64,000 nt of DNA, from the NCBI GenBank assembly GCA_963781195.1, contig CAWAEZ010000014.1, positions 62,001 through 126,000 of the forward strand. Reading direction: 5' to 3'. Below are positions 43,138 through 50,873 of the stretch, one piece after another (position 1 is the stretch's first letter; every line of letters begins with the position of its first letter). The notes under the pieces are model-generated. The model was given only the letters and a program-made list of their open reading frames with translations. It was not told the origin of the DNA and did not search any database. Both the position numbers and the translations under genes were made by a program. The stretch comes from JAJPKK01 sp963781195 (GTDB lineage: Bacteria; Pseudomonadota; Alphaproteobacteria; Rhizobiales; Xanthobacteraceae).

Positions 43138-44175
43138 TCACATGGTCCGTTTGGCGGTGGCGACGAGCAAGTCCCACAGCGGTTTGAGATCGGGCTTGGT
43201 CTTGACGACGTCCGCCCCGACCGGTGCGAGCTTCTGCATCAGCTCGGCATGCTCGGCGGCGGAGATATCGGTGAGCTCGCCGCCCTTGGCCACCCAGGCC
43301 TTGCGTTGCTGCCCGATGAAATCGACCGACCACGGCACCACTTCGGCGCCGACCTCGGAGGAGGTGGTCATGACCGCGGCCTTGAGGTCGGCGGGCAAGG
43401 CATCGAACCAGCGCTTGCTCAGCAGCGTCATGCTGAAGACGTAGGCTTGGCCGGTCTGGGTGACGTATTTCGCCGTATCTTGGTATTGCAGGGAGCTGAA
43501 CACCGGCAGTCCGCCGAACGCGCCATCGAGCGCGCCCTGTTGAAGGGCCGGCAGCACATCGCCGAGCGAAAGCGGAATTCCCGTGGCACCGAGTTTCGCC
43601 AGCTGTTCCGTCTGGAACACGGAGGCGAGCACGCGCACCTTTTTCCCCTTGAGGTCGGCAAGGCTGTGCATCGGTGCGCGCATGTCGAACACCGACGGCC
43701 CGGTGATGAACACGCTGACCCCGATGAGGCCCTTGTTGGCCCCGACTGCGAGGAAGGCCTTCAAGAATTCGGGATCGGTGATGATCCGCATCGCATGCTG
43801 GTCGTTCTGGATGATCCCCGGAGCGCTCAACAGCTCGAAGCGCTGGTCGACGCCCACCAGGAACTCGGGCGCCCCCACCCAGGCCTGGATCGATCCGAGC
43901 TGGGTGCCTTCGATCTGACGGGGAATCGATCCGAGCTGGCTCGCCGGGTAGAGCTCGGCCTTGATGCGGCCGTTGGTGTTCTTGTCGATCGCCACCGCGA
44001 ACCGCTTCATCCATTCGTGCTGGGAGTCGTTGAGCGTCGCGGTGCTCATCTTCATCACGATGGTCTTGTCCTGCGCCGCGGCGCCGCCGCACAGCGCCGA
44101 CCACGCGAAGAGGGCGGCGCCCAGGGCCAAGGCGCTGTTGGCGCGGTAGAATCGCGCCTTTACGGAACTGGTCAT
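43138..44175 (-). CDS. TRAP transporter substrate-binding protein (DctP), copy 1
   Basis: 345 residues from ATG 44175, GAGGAG 9 bases upstream. Signal peptide ANSALALGAALFAWSALCGG to AAAQ. DctP fold: KMSTATLNDSQHEWMKRFAVAI, GRIKAELYPASQLGSIPRQIEGTQLGSIQAWV, DLKGKKVRVLASVFQTEQLAKLGATGIPLSLGDVLPALQQGALDGAFG with the conserved substrate-carboxylate Arg (KVRVL). About four residues in five match the copy at 45038, the main differences being in the middle lobe. Ligand unknown. Confidence 0.93.
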   Translation of the reverse strand: MTSSVKARFYRANSALALGAALFAWSALCGGAAAQDKTIVMKMSTATLNDSQHEWMKRFAVAIDKNTNGRIKAELYPASQLGSIPRQIEGTQLGSIQAWVGAPEFLVGVDQRFELLSAPGIIQNDQHAMRIITDPEFLKAFLAVGANKGLIGVSVFITGPSVFDMRAPMHSLADLKGKKVRVLASVFQTEQLAKLGATGIPLSLGDVLPALQQGALDGAFGGLPVFSSLQYQDTAKYVTQTGQAYVFSMTLLSKRWFDALPADLKAAVMTTSSEVGAEVVPWSVDFIGQQRKAWVAKGGELTDISAAEHAELMQKLAPVGADVVKTKPDLKPLWDLLVATAKRTM

Positions 44176-44322
44176 TACTCGCATCTCCTCAGATCGCATG
44201 CGTATTCGCGATCGTGAAGGCAAGTTTTCTGCCAGCGGGACCGCGCGGCCGGCCCAGAGACTTTTAGACGCCCGGCGCCGATTTGGGGGCCGCTACTTCC
44301 GGGCGACCCGATGATACCGACC

Positions 44323-44379
44323 CGGAAGGACGATGCCGAGGCGGAAGGACGGTTCCGAGGCGGAAGGACGGTGCCGCGT
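44323..44379. repeat. 19-base tandem repeat between the two TRAP units
   Basis: CGGAAGGACGATGCCGAGG, CGGAAGGACGGTTCCGAGG and CGGAAGGACGGTGCCGCGT in a row, within the 309-base gap 44176-44484 that otherwise holds the promoter of copy 1 and the hairpin of copy 2. Confidence 0.88.
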
Positions 44380-44416
44380 CGGGCGGGTTGCGATCCAATG
44401 ACGATGCGAGGAGCGC

Positions 44417-44486
44417 GAGCACCGCATCACGGGGGAGCCGTCAGCAGATCGACCTCGTCCCTCCCCCGTGAGATGAACCGGTGCTC
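44417..44486 (-). terminator. Two-part hairpin at the end of TRAP copy 2
   Basis: Outer arms GAGCACCG / CGGTGCTC (8 of 8) and inner arms CACGGGGGAG / CTCCCCCGTG (10 of 10) nest around a 23-base loop, with small bulges between. The outer right arm overlaps the stop codon of the small permease gene (44485). There is no T-run. It probably ends or stabilises the copy 2 transcript. Confidence 0.6.
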
Positions 44487-45027
44487 ATGAGAGCGCCACC
44501 ACGTCATGCGCCGGGTCGGGTTGCGCGTCATCCCGGCGCAGCATCAACCTGGCGGCGACCAGGAGGGCGTTGAGTCCGAGGCCGATCGGGACCAGGGACT
44601 GTGGGATCACCAGGGGAATGTCCGCGGCCTCGCTGCGCTGGTCGAACTCGGCGAGCATCTGGATCGCCGGCCAGCCCACCACGATCAGCGCTACGCAGAC
44701 GACGATCATCGTGATGTCCGCGAACACTTCGAGACCGTGCCGCAGCGGCTTCGGCAAGGCATGGAGCAGCACGTCCATTCGCAATTGCTTGCCTTCGAAG
44801 CCGACCACGCTGTTGCCGAGGAACACGATCCCCACCAGCAGGAACAGCATGATCTCCTCGGCGGAGGCGATCGGGGTCATGAACACGTAGCGGCCGATGA
44901 TGTTGGCGAAATTGATCGCCACCGCGATCAGCAGCAGCACCGCGCTCAGGGCCTGGATGAAGTCGGCGCACCGCTGGGCCAGCCGGCGCGCAGGGCCGGC
45001 TTCGCCCACTGGCGTGTCCTCCTGCAT
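44485..45027 (-). CDS. TRAP transporter small permease (DctQ), copy 2
   Basis: 180 residues. Same four-helix DctQ protein as copy 1, with the block LFLLVGIVFLGNSVVGFEGK and the block IPLVIPQSLVPIGLGLNA shared exactly; the ends differ. It lies 10 bases after the copy 2 receptor gene. No large permease gene follows here either. Confidence 0.92.
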   Translation of the reverse strand: MQEDTPVGEAGPARRLAQRCADFIQALSAVLLLIAVAINFANIIGRYVFMTPIASAEEIMLFLLVGIVFLGNSVVGFEGKQLRMDVLLHALPKPLRHGLEVFADITMIVVCVALIVVGWPAIQMLAEFDQRSEAADIPLVIPQSLVPIGLGLNALLVAARLMLRRDDAQPDPAHDVVALS

Positions 45028-45037
45028 GGAAATTACC

Positions 45038-46075
45038 TCACTGGGTCCGCTTGGCGGCGGCGACGAGCAGCTCCCACAGCGGCTTGAGATCGGGCTTGGT
45101 CTTGACGATGTCGAAGCCGACCGGCGCCACTTTCTCCATCAGCTCGGCGTGCTCGGCCGGCGGCAGCGCGATGACCTCGCCTCCCTTTTCCACCCAGACC
45201 TTGCGCTGCTGCGCGATGAAATCGAGCGACCACGGAAGCACCGTGGAGCGGACCTCGTCGGCGGTGGCCGTCACGGTGGCCTTGAGGTCGGGGGGCAGGC
45301 CGTCGAACCAGCGCTTGCTCAGCATTGCGACGCTGAAGATGTAGGACTGGCCGGTCTCGGTGATGTATTTCGCCGTGTCCTGATATTGCAAAGCGCTGAA
45401 CACCGGCAGGGCGCCGAACGCGCCGTCGAGCGTGCCCTGCTGCAGCGCCGGCAGCACGTCGCCGAGCGAAAGCGGAACGCCGGTGGCGCCGAGCTTCACC
45501 AGCTGTTCGGTCTGGAACGGCGAGGCGAGCACGCGCACCTTCTTGCCCTTGAGCTCAGCGAGGCTGCGCACCGGCACGCGCATGTCGAACACCGTCGGGC
45601 CGGTGAGGAACAGGCTGGCGCCCACGAGGCCCTTGTTGGCCCCGATCGCGAGAAAGGCCTTCGAGAATTCGGGATCGGTGGCGAGCTTGACCGCGTGCTG
45701 GTCGTTCTGGATGAGGCCGGGCGCACTCAGCAGCTCGAAGCGCTGATCGACGCCCACGAGAAACTCGGGCGGCCCGACCCAGGCCTGGATCGAACCGAGC
45801 TGGGTGCCCTCGATCTGCCGCGGGATTGATCCGAGCTGGCTCGCCGGATAGAGCTCGGCCTTGATGCGGCCGTTGGTGTTCTTCTCGATCGCCACCGCGA
45901 ATCGCTTCATCCACTCGTGCTGGGCGTCGTTGAGCGTTGCCGTGCTCAACTTCATCACGATGGTCTTGTCCTGGGCGGCGGCGGCACCGCACAGCGCCGT
46001 CCAGGCCACGCTCGCTGCGCCCAGCGCCAGGGCAAAGCCGGCAAACCGGGATCTTGCTCGTAACGGGCGTGTCAT
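45038..46075 (-). CDS. TRAP transporter substrate-binding protein (DctP), copy 2
   Basis: 345 residues from ATG 46075 (GAGGAG about 10 bases upstream). Signal peptide FAGFALALGAASVAWTALCG to AAAQ. Same domain blocks as copy 1: MKLSTATLNDAQHEWMKRFAVAI, LYPASQLGSIPRQIEGTQLG, and LPALQQGTLDGAFGALPVFS. Changes such as IITDPEFLKAF to LATDPEFSKAF suggest tandem duplication followed by divergence, perhaps with altered specificity or expression. Confidence 0.93.
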   Translation of the reverse strand: MTRPLRARSRFAGFALALGAASVAWTALCGAAAAQDKTIVMKLSTATLNDAQHEWMKRFAVAIEKNTNGRIKAELYPASQLGSIPRQIEGTQLGSIQAWVGPPEFLVGVDQRFELLSAPGLIQNDQHAVKLATDPEFSKAFLAIGANKGLVGASLFLTGPTVFDMRVPVRSLAELKGKKVRVLASPFQTEQLVKLGATGVPLSLGDVLPALQQGTLDGAFGALPVFSALQYQDTAKYITETGQSYIFSVAMLSKRWFDGLPPDLKATVTATADEVRSTVLPWSLDFIAQQRKVWVEKGGEVIALPPAEHAELMEKVAPVGFDIVKTKPDLKPLWELLVAAAKRTQ

Positions 46076-46216
46076 CGCAGGCGTCTCCTCTGGGGCGTGT
46101 CGTGGGCGTGCTCGCCCTTTTTTCACTGGCGCCAGTTTCTACCATGCAACGGACGCGAACGGTCCAAGCCGGGCTCGCGCCGGACCTGGGACGTTTCGAC
46201 GCGTATCGGCGTGGCG

Positions 46217-47440
46217 CTATTTGCGCGTGCTCTGCTCGAACGGCAGGTCGATGATGCCGAGCAGGAAGAAGGTGAAAGCGAGTTGCACCCCGGTCGCGAT
46301 GAGGACGAGCGAGAGCGTGAGCACCCGCATCACGGCGGGAGCGGTGAGCGGGCCGAAATCGACCTGGGCCCACTGCCACAACGACCACGACACGCCGCCG
46401 ATGCCGCCGCACACCACGGCGAGCGCGATGACGAGGCCGCGCTCCATGGAAACGAGCGACATCATCGCGTCGAGCCGCGACGAGCGCGGCAGCAGCCCGT
46501 TGGCCGCGGCGAAATGCCGGGCGATCACGCCGAACCCGACCACCTGCACGCCGACCAGCATCGCGATGGTGGCGACGAGGAAGGTGTGCTCGTCGAGGCC
46601 GAAGGTTCGGCCGAGCATCAGCGGTCCCGGCAGCAAAGCGAGGGTCGCGCCGATGCCCAGCGCGAACAGCGCCGCCCCCGGATAGAGGAACAGCCAGCGC
46701 GGGCTGAACATCAGCAGGAAGCGCAGATGACGCCAGCCGTCCGACCACGTGCGCAGATGCGGCGGACGCGAGCGCCCGTCCACCGCGAGGGTGGTCGGCA
46801 CCTCGGCGAGGACGAGCTTGTTGAGTGCCGCGCGCACCACCATCTCGCTTGCGAACTCCATGCCGGAGGTCCGCAGGTCGAGGGCGAGGATGGCGTCGCG
46901 CCGCATCCCGCGCAGGCCGCAATGAAAATCGCGGATGCCGGAGCGGAACAGGACGCGGCCGATCAGGCTGAGCACGGGGTTGCCGAGATAGCGGTGCAGC
47001 AGGGGCATGGCGCCGGGAGCGATGCCGCCGGCAAAGCGGTTGCCCATCACGAGGTCGGCGCCGCCCCGCAGCCTGGCGACGAAAAGGTCGAGGCGGGCGA
47101 AGTCGTAGCTGTCGTCGGCGTCGCCCATTACGACGAAGCGGCCGCGCGCCGCCGCGATGCCTGCCCGTAACGCCGCGCCATAGCCGCGTTCGGTCACCGC
47201 GATGACCCGGGCGCCGCGCGCCAGCGCGAGCTCGACCGAGCCGTCGGTCGAGCCGTTGTCGGCGATCAGAATCTCGCCGGCGACGCCGGAGCGGGCGAGG
47301 AAGTGGTTGGCCTTGTCGATGCAGACCGCGATCGTCTCGGCCTCGTTGAGGCAGGGCATCAGGATGGTGAGCTCGACGTCGCGCTCTTCAGCCGCCGGCA
47401 TGGCCGGCTGGAGGGCGTCTGGCTGCAAGACCCGGGACAT
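46217..47440 (-). CDS. GT2 glycosyltransferase with C-terminal membrane domain
   Basis: 407 residues. Dolichol-phosphate-mannose-synthase-like GT-A domain: LTILMPCLNEAETIAVCIDKA, ILIADNGSTDGSVE, VTERGYGAALRAGIAAARGRFVVMGDADDSYDF with the DADxxxD metal motif, and HCGLRGMRRDAI. Four helices follow at the C-terminus (LFLYPGAALFALGIGATLALLPG, TFLVATIAMLVGVQVVGFGVI, ALAVVCGGIGGVSWSLWQW, LSLVLIATGVQLAFTFFLLGII). It likely charges a polyprenyl phosphate with a sugar. The neighbouring membrane protein at 48413 could use that donor. Confidence 0.9.
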   Translation of the reverse strand: MSRVLQPDALQPAMPAAEERDVELTILMPCLNEAETIAVCIDKANHFLARSGVAGEILIADNGSTDGSVELALARGARVIAVTERGYGAALRAGIAAARGRFVVMGDADDSYDFARLDLFVARLRGGADLVMGNRFAGGIAPGAMPLLHRYLGNPVLSLIGRVLFRSGIRDFHCGLRGMRRDAILALDLRTSGMEFASEMVVRAALNKLVLAEVPTTLAVDGRSRPPHLRTWSDGWRHLRFLLMFSPRWLFLYPGAALFALGIGATLALLPGPLMLGRTFGLDEHTFLVATIAMLVGVQVVGFGVIARHFAAANGLLPRSSRLDAMMSLVSMERGLVIALAVVCGGIGGVSWSLWQWAQVDFGPLTAPAVMRVLTLSLVLIATGVQLAFTFFLLGIIDLPFEQSTRK

Positions 47441-47533
47441 GGGCGTTCTCGGACGAGGCGGGGGGCTTCATTCGGCGCGACGCTGCGGCTGCAATCGCAG
47501 CCGCGCCGGGTTCATGCTAGGTATGCCGATATC

Positions 47534-48232
47534 ATGCCAAGCGTTCTACCCAATGCCCAGTACAATGTTGCCGCAGCCGACAGCCTGCCGGTCAAGGTCG
47601 CGGCTCACCAGCGCCGCAAGATGTTCGCGCGCTTCCTCGCCGACACCACCGTGGGCGGGGACGACACCGTGCTCGATGTCGGCGTCACCTCGGACCGCAG
47701 CTATGAAGCCTCGAACTACCTGGAGGCGTGGTATCCGCACAAGCACGCGGTGACCGCCGTCGGGCTCGACGATGCCTCGTTCCTGCCCACGCAGTATCCG
47801 GGAATGCGCTTCGTCCAGGCAAATGGGCTCGCCCTGCCGTTCGCCGACGCGGCGTTCGACGTGGTGCACAGCGCCGCGGTGATCGAGCATGTCGGCGCGT
47901 TCGAGCGGCAGCGCGATTTCCTGCGCGAATGCTGCCGGGTGGCCCGGCGCGCCGTGTTCGTGACGACCCCCAACCGCTGGTTTCCGGTGGAGTTTCACAC
48001 CGTCCTTCCGGTGGTGCACTGGCTGCCCAAGCCGCTGTTTCGTGACTTGATGCGCCGCACCGGGCGCGGCTTCTTCGCCGAAGAGGCCAATCTCAACCTG
48101 ATGACCGCGCGCGAGCTCGGTCGCGCCGCGGCCGGCGTCGCCGGGTTCTCCTCCGCGGTGTCGTCGGTGCCGCTTGGCGGCTGGCCGAGCAATCTTCTGC
48201 TGACCATGCGCCGCGACCGCGCTCCGGCATGA
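47534..48232 (+). CDS. Class I SAM-dependent methyltransferase
   Basis: 232 residues from ATG 47534. Methyltransferase_11-type core: DTVLDVGVTSDRSYEASNYLEAWYP (motif I, with Val and Thr instead of the usual GxGxG), GMRFVQANGLALPFADAAFDVVHSAAVIEHVGAFERQRDFLRECCRVARRAVFVTTPNRWFPVEFHT. The PNRW-FPVEFHT segment is typical of the group acting on lipids or sugars. Divergent from the GT2 gene, so part of the same glycan/lipid locus. Confidence 0.87.
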   Translation: MPSVLPNAQYNVAAADSLPVKVAAHQRRKMFARFLADTTVGGDDTVLDVGVTSDRSYEASNYLEAWYPHKHAVTAVGLDDASFLPTQYPGMRFVQANGLALPFADAAFDVVHSAAVIEHVGAFERQRDFLRECCRVARRAVFVTTPNRWFPVEFHTVLPVVHWLPKPLFRDLMRRTGRGFFAEEANLNLMTARELGRAAAGVAGFSSAVSSVPLGGWPSNLLLTMRRDRAPA

Positions 48233-48271
48233 CCGCGCTCGCCGAACGCCGCGAGACACACTTGCAGTTCC

Positions 48272-48293
48272 ATGCCCCGCGAAAGCGGGGCAT
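48272..48293. repeat. Perfect hairpin with GAAA loop after the methyltransferase gene
   Basis: ATGCCCCGC / GCGGGGCAT with a GAAA tetraloop, 40 bases after the stop. No T-run, so a REP-type element or transcript-stabilising hairpin. A second palindrome, CGCCCG-GTCAAGT-CGGGCG, follows at 48360-48378, of a kind common between genes in Bradyrhizobium relatives. Confidence 0.75.
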
Positions 48294-48412
48294 CCCGTAG
48301 CCCCTCGCCGATCCATAGGGCGAGCCCGCGTCCTTGTCGCAGCCGGCTGGTTACTGGACCGCCCGGTCAAGTCGGGCGATGACAGCGGAGAAGGGTTCGA
48401 AGCGAAATCACG

Positions 48413-50221
48413 ATGAAGTCCCCGCCGCCGTCAGCCTCGCGCGCAACACAGCCATCCAACGTGCTCGCCGTCGCGCTGTTCGCCCTCGGCTTTGCCCTGG
48501 TGTTTCGCGGCTGGCTGTTCACCGGCTTCGACGGGGCGTTCGGCGACGAGGAGGACGGCTATCTCGCGCTCGCCGTCATCGAGCACTGGCGCCATGTCTT
48601 CTCCGGCGCGGTGCATTGGAGCGATCCCGTCATGTTCTTTCCCGAGCGCGGCACGCTCGGTTACACCGACGCTTTCTTTCTGCTCGGGGCCGCCGCGGCG
48701 CCGTTGCGCGGACTCGGCCTCGACGCGTTTTCCGCCTTCATGGCGGTGATGGCCGCCGTTTCGGCGATCGGCTTCTTCGGATTCCGCCGCCTCGCCATCC
48801 GCCATTTCGACGTGCCGCCGGCGGCGGCGGCGGTCGGCGCCTTTCTGTTCGCATTTGCCAATGTCGACGCGGTCAAGCTCATCCACGTGCAGGCCTATTG
48901 CGCGATGCTGCTGCCGGTGTTGTGCGACCTCCTGCTGTCCGCCTGGAACGGTGCGCGGCGCGGCCCGCTGCTCGCCGCCGCGGCCGGCGCGCTCTATGGC
49001 CTCTTGTTCCTCACGGCCTACCAGACCTCGTGGTTTTTTGCCTTCTATCTCCTGCTTATCGCGCTGTTCTACCCCGCGGTGTTCGGCGGGCGGCCGGCTC
49101 TGACGATGCTGCGCGAGGCGTTCGCGAGACGTTGGATCCTCATCGGCGCCGTGGCCGGCTTTGCGGTGGGGATCGTTCCGTTCCTCCTGCTCTACGTTCC
49201 CGTATTTCTCTCCGGCCACAGTCGCGATTTTGGGGAAGTCGCATCCAACATGCCGCAGTGGCGCGACCTCCTCAACGTCACGACCGAGAACGGCGTGTGG
49301 GGCGCCCTGTTCGAACGGCTCGGCCTCGCCGGCCGGCCGGATCGCCCGGTGTGGGAGGTCGAGCTCGCTTTCACGCCGGTGGTGCTTGCGGTTTTCGCGG
49401 TCGGGCTCGGTAGGGCCGTGTGGCGAATGCTCCCTCTCCCCGCGCGCGGGGAGAGGATCGGGGTGAGGGGGCTCTTCCCCATCACTTGCGCTCGGACTCG
49501 CGGCAAGGCCCCCTCACAGGTGCCTGCATCCGCGGCGCCGTCTGCGGAACCCCGTGCAGCCCGTGTTCGACAAAAAGACGAAGTCCTTGCGCGCGCGGGA
49601 TCGGGCGCCCCTTCCAGCGACAGCTTCCTCCTGCTCATGGGGCTCGCGGTGGTCGCGGTCTGGCTGCTGCAGATGAACTACTTCGGCGTGCGGCCGTGGC
49701 GGGAGATCTGGGCGGTGGTGCCGGGGGCCAAGGCGATCCGCTACACTTTCCGTTCGCAACTGGTGGCGAACCTGTTCGTGTCGCTCATCGTCGCCCGCGT
49801 GGTGGCGGAAATCGCCCGCCGCCGCATCGCCGCGATCGTACTGTGCGGCGTGATGATCGCCGAGCAGGTCAACCTCACCTGGCCGCCGATGATGTCACGC
49901 AGGGCAGCGCTGCGCTGGATCGACGCGGCGCCGGCCCCGCCGCCGGGCTGCCGGGTGTTCTACGTGGTGCCGAATGCCGGCCCGCCGGGCCGCAGCGGCC
50001 CGCAGCACCAGGACGACGCCATGCTGTTCGCGCAGATCCGCGGCATCCCAACGGTCAACGGCTATTCGAGCTGGTTCCCCGACGGCTGGGCGCTCGACGA
50101 GCCCTCGAGCCTCGGCTACCCGGCCGCGGTGCGCGCCTGGGCCGCGCGCAACCACATCGACGCCGGGGTGTGCGGCCTCGAACCACGCACCGGGCGCTGG
50201 GTGGCGGGGCTGCCGGGGTAG
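48413..50221 (+). CDS. Large polytopic membrane protein, candidate GT-C glycosyltransferase
   Basis: 602 residues with about ten predicted helices in the first 450 residues. After the first helix comes an acidic luminal loop, FGDEEDGYLALAVIEHW, as in GT-C enzymes that use polyprenyl-phosphate sugars; SDPVMFFPERGTLGYTDAFF follows. The C-terminal soluble part (WIDAAPAPPPGCRVFYVVPNAGP...TVNGYSSWFPDGW...RAWAARNHIDAGVCGLEP) resembles the periplasmic domain of such proteins. About 60 residues in the middle (residues about 342-402) are encoded by repeat DNA; see the repeat at 49431. Neighbouring GT2 supports a donor-acceptor pair. The exact family is not certain. Confidence 0.75.
   Translation: MKSPPPSASRATQPSNVLAVALFALGFALVFRGWLFTGFDGAFGDEEDGYLALAVIEHWRHVFSGAVHWSDPVMFFPERGTLGYTDAFFLLGAAAAPLRGLGLDAFSAFMAVMAAVSAIGFFGFRRLAIRHFDVPPAAAAVGAFLFAFANVDAVKLIHVQAYCAMLLPVLCDLLLSAWNGARRGPLLAAAAGALYGLLFLTAYQTSWFFAFYLLLIALFYPAVFGGRPALTMLREAFARRWILIGAVAGFAVGIVPFLLLYVPVFLSGHSRDFGEVASNMPQWRDLLNVTTENGVWGALFERLGLAGRPDRPVWEVELAFTPVVLAVFAVGLGRAVWRMLPLPARGERIGVRGLFPITCARTRGKAPSQVPASAAPSAEPRAARVRQKDEVLARAGSGAPSSDSFLLLMGLAVVAVWLLQMNYFGVRPWREIWAVVPGAKAIRYTFRSQLVANLFVSLIVARVVAEIARRRIAAIVLCGVMIAEQVNLTWPPMMSRRAALRWIDAAPAPPPGCRVFYVVPNAGPPGRSGPQHQDDAMLFAQIRGIPTVNGYSSWFPDGWALDEPSSLGYPAAVRAWAARNHIDAGVCGLEPRTGRWVAGLPG
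49431..49625. repeat. Repeat insertion inside the membrane-protein gene
   Basis: It begins with a perfect 24-base palindrome (49433-49456, CCTCTCCCCGCG / CGCGGGGAGAGG) followed by ATCGGGGTGAGGGGG, the same class as the palindrome after gpmA. The following 160 bases (CAAAAAGACGAAGTCC and so on) look like intergenic repeat DNA. The whole piece is open in frame and adds an Arg/Ala-rich loop between helices. Confidence 0.7.
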
Positions 50222-50546
50222 AGTCGTAGCCCGGGTTGAGCGCGAGCGAAACCCGGGGCCTCTTCGCCGTCCGTCCCGGATTTTCGCTGCGCTTCAATCC
50301 GGGCTACGAGGTTTCGTCTCCTGTGCGCCGATGGCGAAGCCTCACTCCGCCTGGCTGCGCTCGACGATCCGCAGCACGTCGGTCATCACCTGGTTGAGCT
50401 CGAAATCCTTCGGCGTGTAGACCGCGGCGACGCCGGATTCCTTGAGCGCGGCGGCGTCGTCGGGCGGGATGATGCCGCCGACCACCACCGGCACGTCGGC
50501 GAGGCCGGCGTCGCGCAGCCGCGTCACCACGTCCTTGACCAGCGGC
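50221..50546. repeat. 326-base tandem duplication, copy A
   Basis: Contains a pair of facing palindromes (CCCGGGTT/AACCCGGG and CCCGGATT/AATCCGGG), followed by a copy of the last 205 bases of meaA. It differs from copy B by a handful of bases. It starts at the stop codon of the membrane-protein gene. Confidence 0.93.
50342..50546 (-). pseudogene. Duplicated C-terminal fragment of meaA
   Basis: Encodes the last 60-odd residues of MeaA (GLADVPVVVGGIIPPDDAAA, ESGVAAVYTPKDFELNQVM, RIVERSQAE) with the same stop. The upstream part of the gene is missing and is replaced by the palindrome unit. An in-frame GTG could in theory start a 62-residue piece, but it is best seen as a by-product of the tandem duplication. 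Confidence 0.9.
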
Positions 50547-50873
50547 AGAGTCGTAGCCCGGGTTGAGCGTGGGCGAAACCCGGGGCTTCTCCGCCGTCCG
50601 TCCCGGATTTTCGCTGCGCTTCAATCCGGGCGACGGGGTTTCGTCCCTGCGTGCCGATGACGAAGTCTCACTCCGCCTGGCTGCGCTCGACGATCCGCAG
50701 CACGTCGGTCATCACCTGATTGAGCTCGAAATCCTTCGGCGTGTAGACCGCGGCGACGCCGGATTCCTTGAGCGCGGCGGCGTCGTCGGGCGGGATGATG
50801 CCGCCGACCACCACCGGCACGTCCGCGAGGCCGGCGTCGCGTAGCCGCGTCACCACGTCCTTGACCAGCGGCA
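50547..50873. repeat. 326-base tandem duplication, copy B
   Basis: Same unit as 50221-50546, offset by 326-327 bases. It contains the second palindrome pair (50555-50635) and the genuine 3' end of meaA. Confidence 0.93.
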
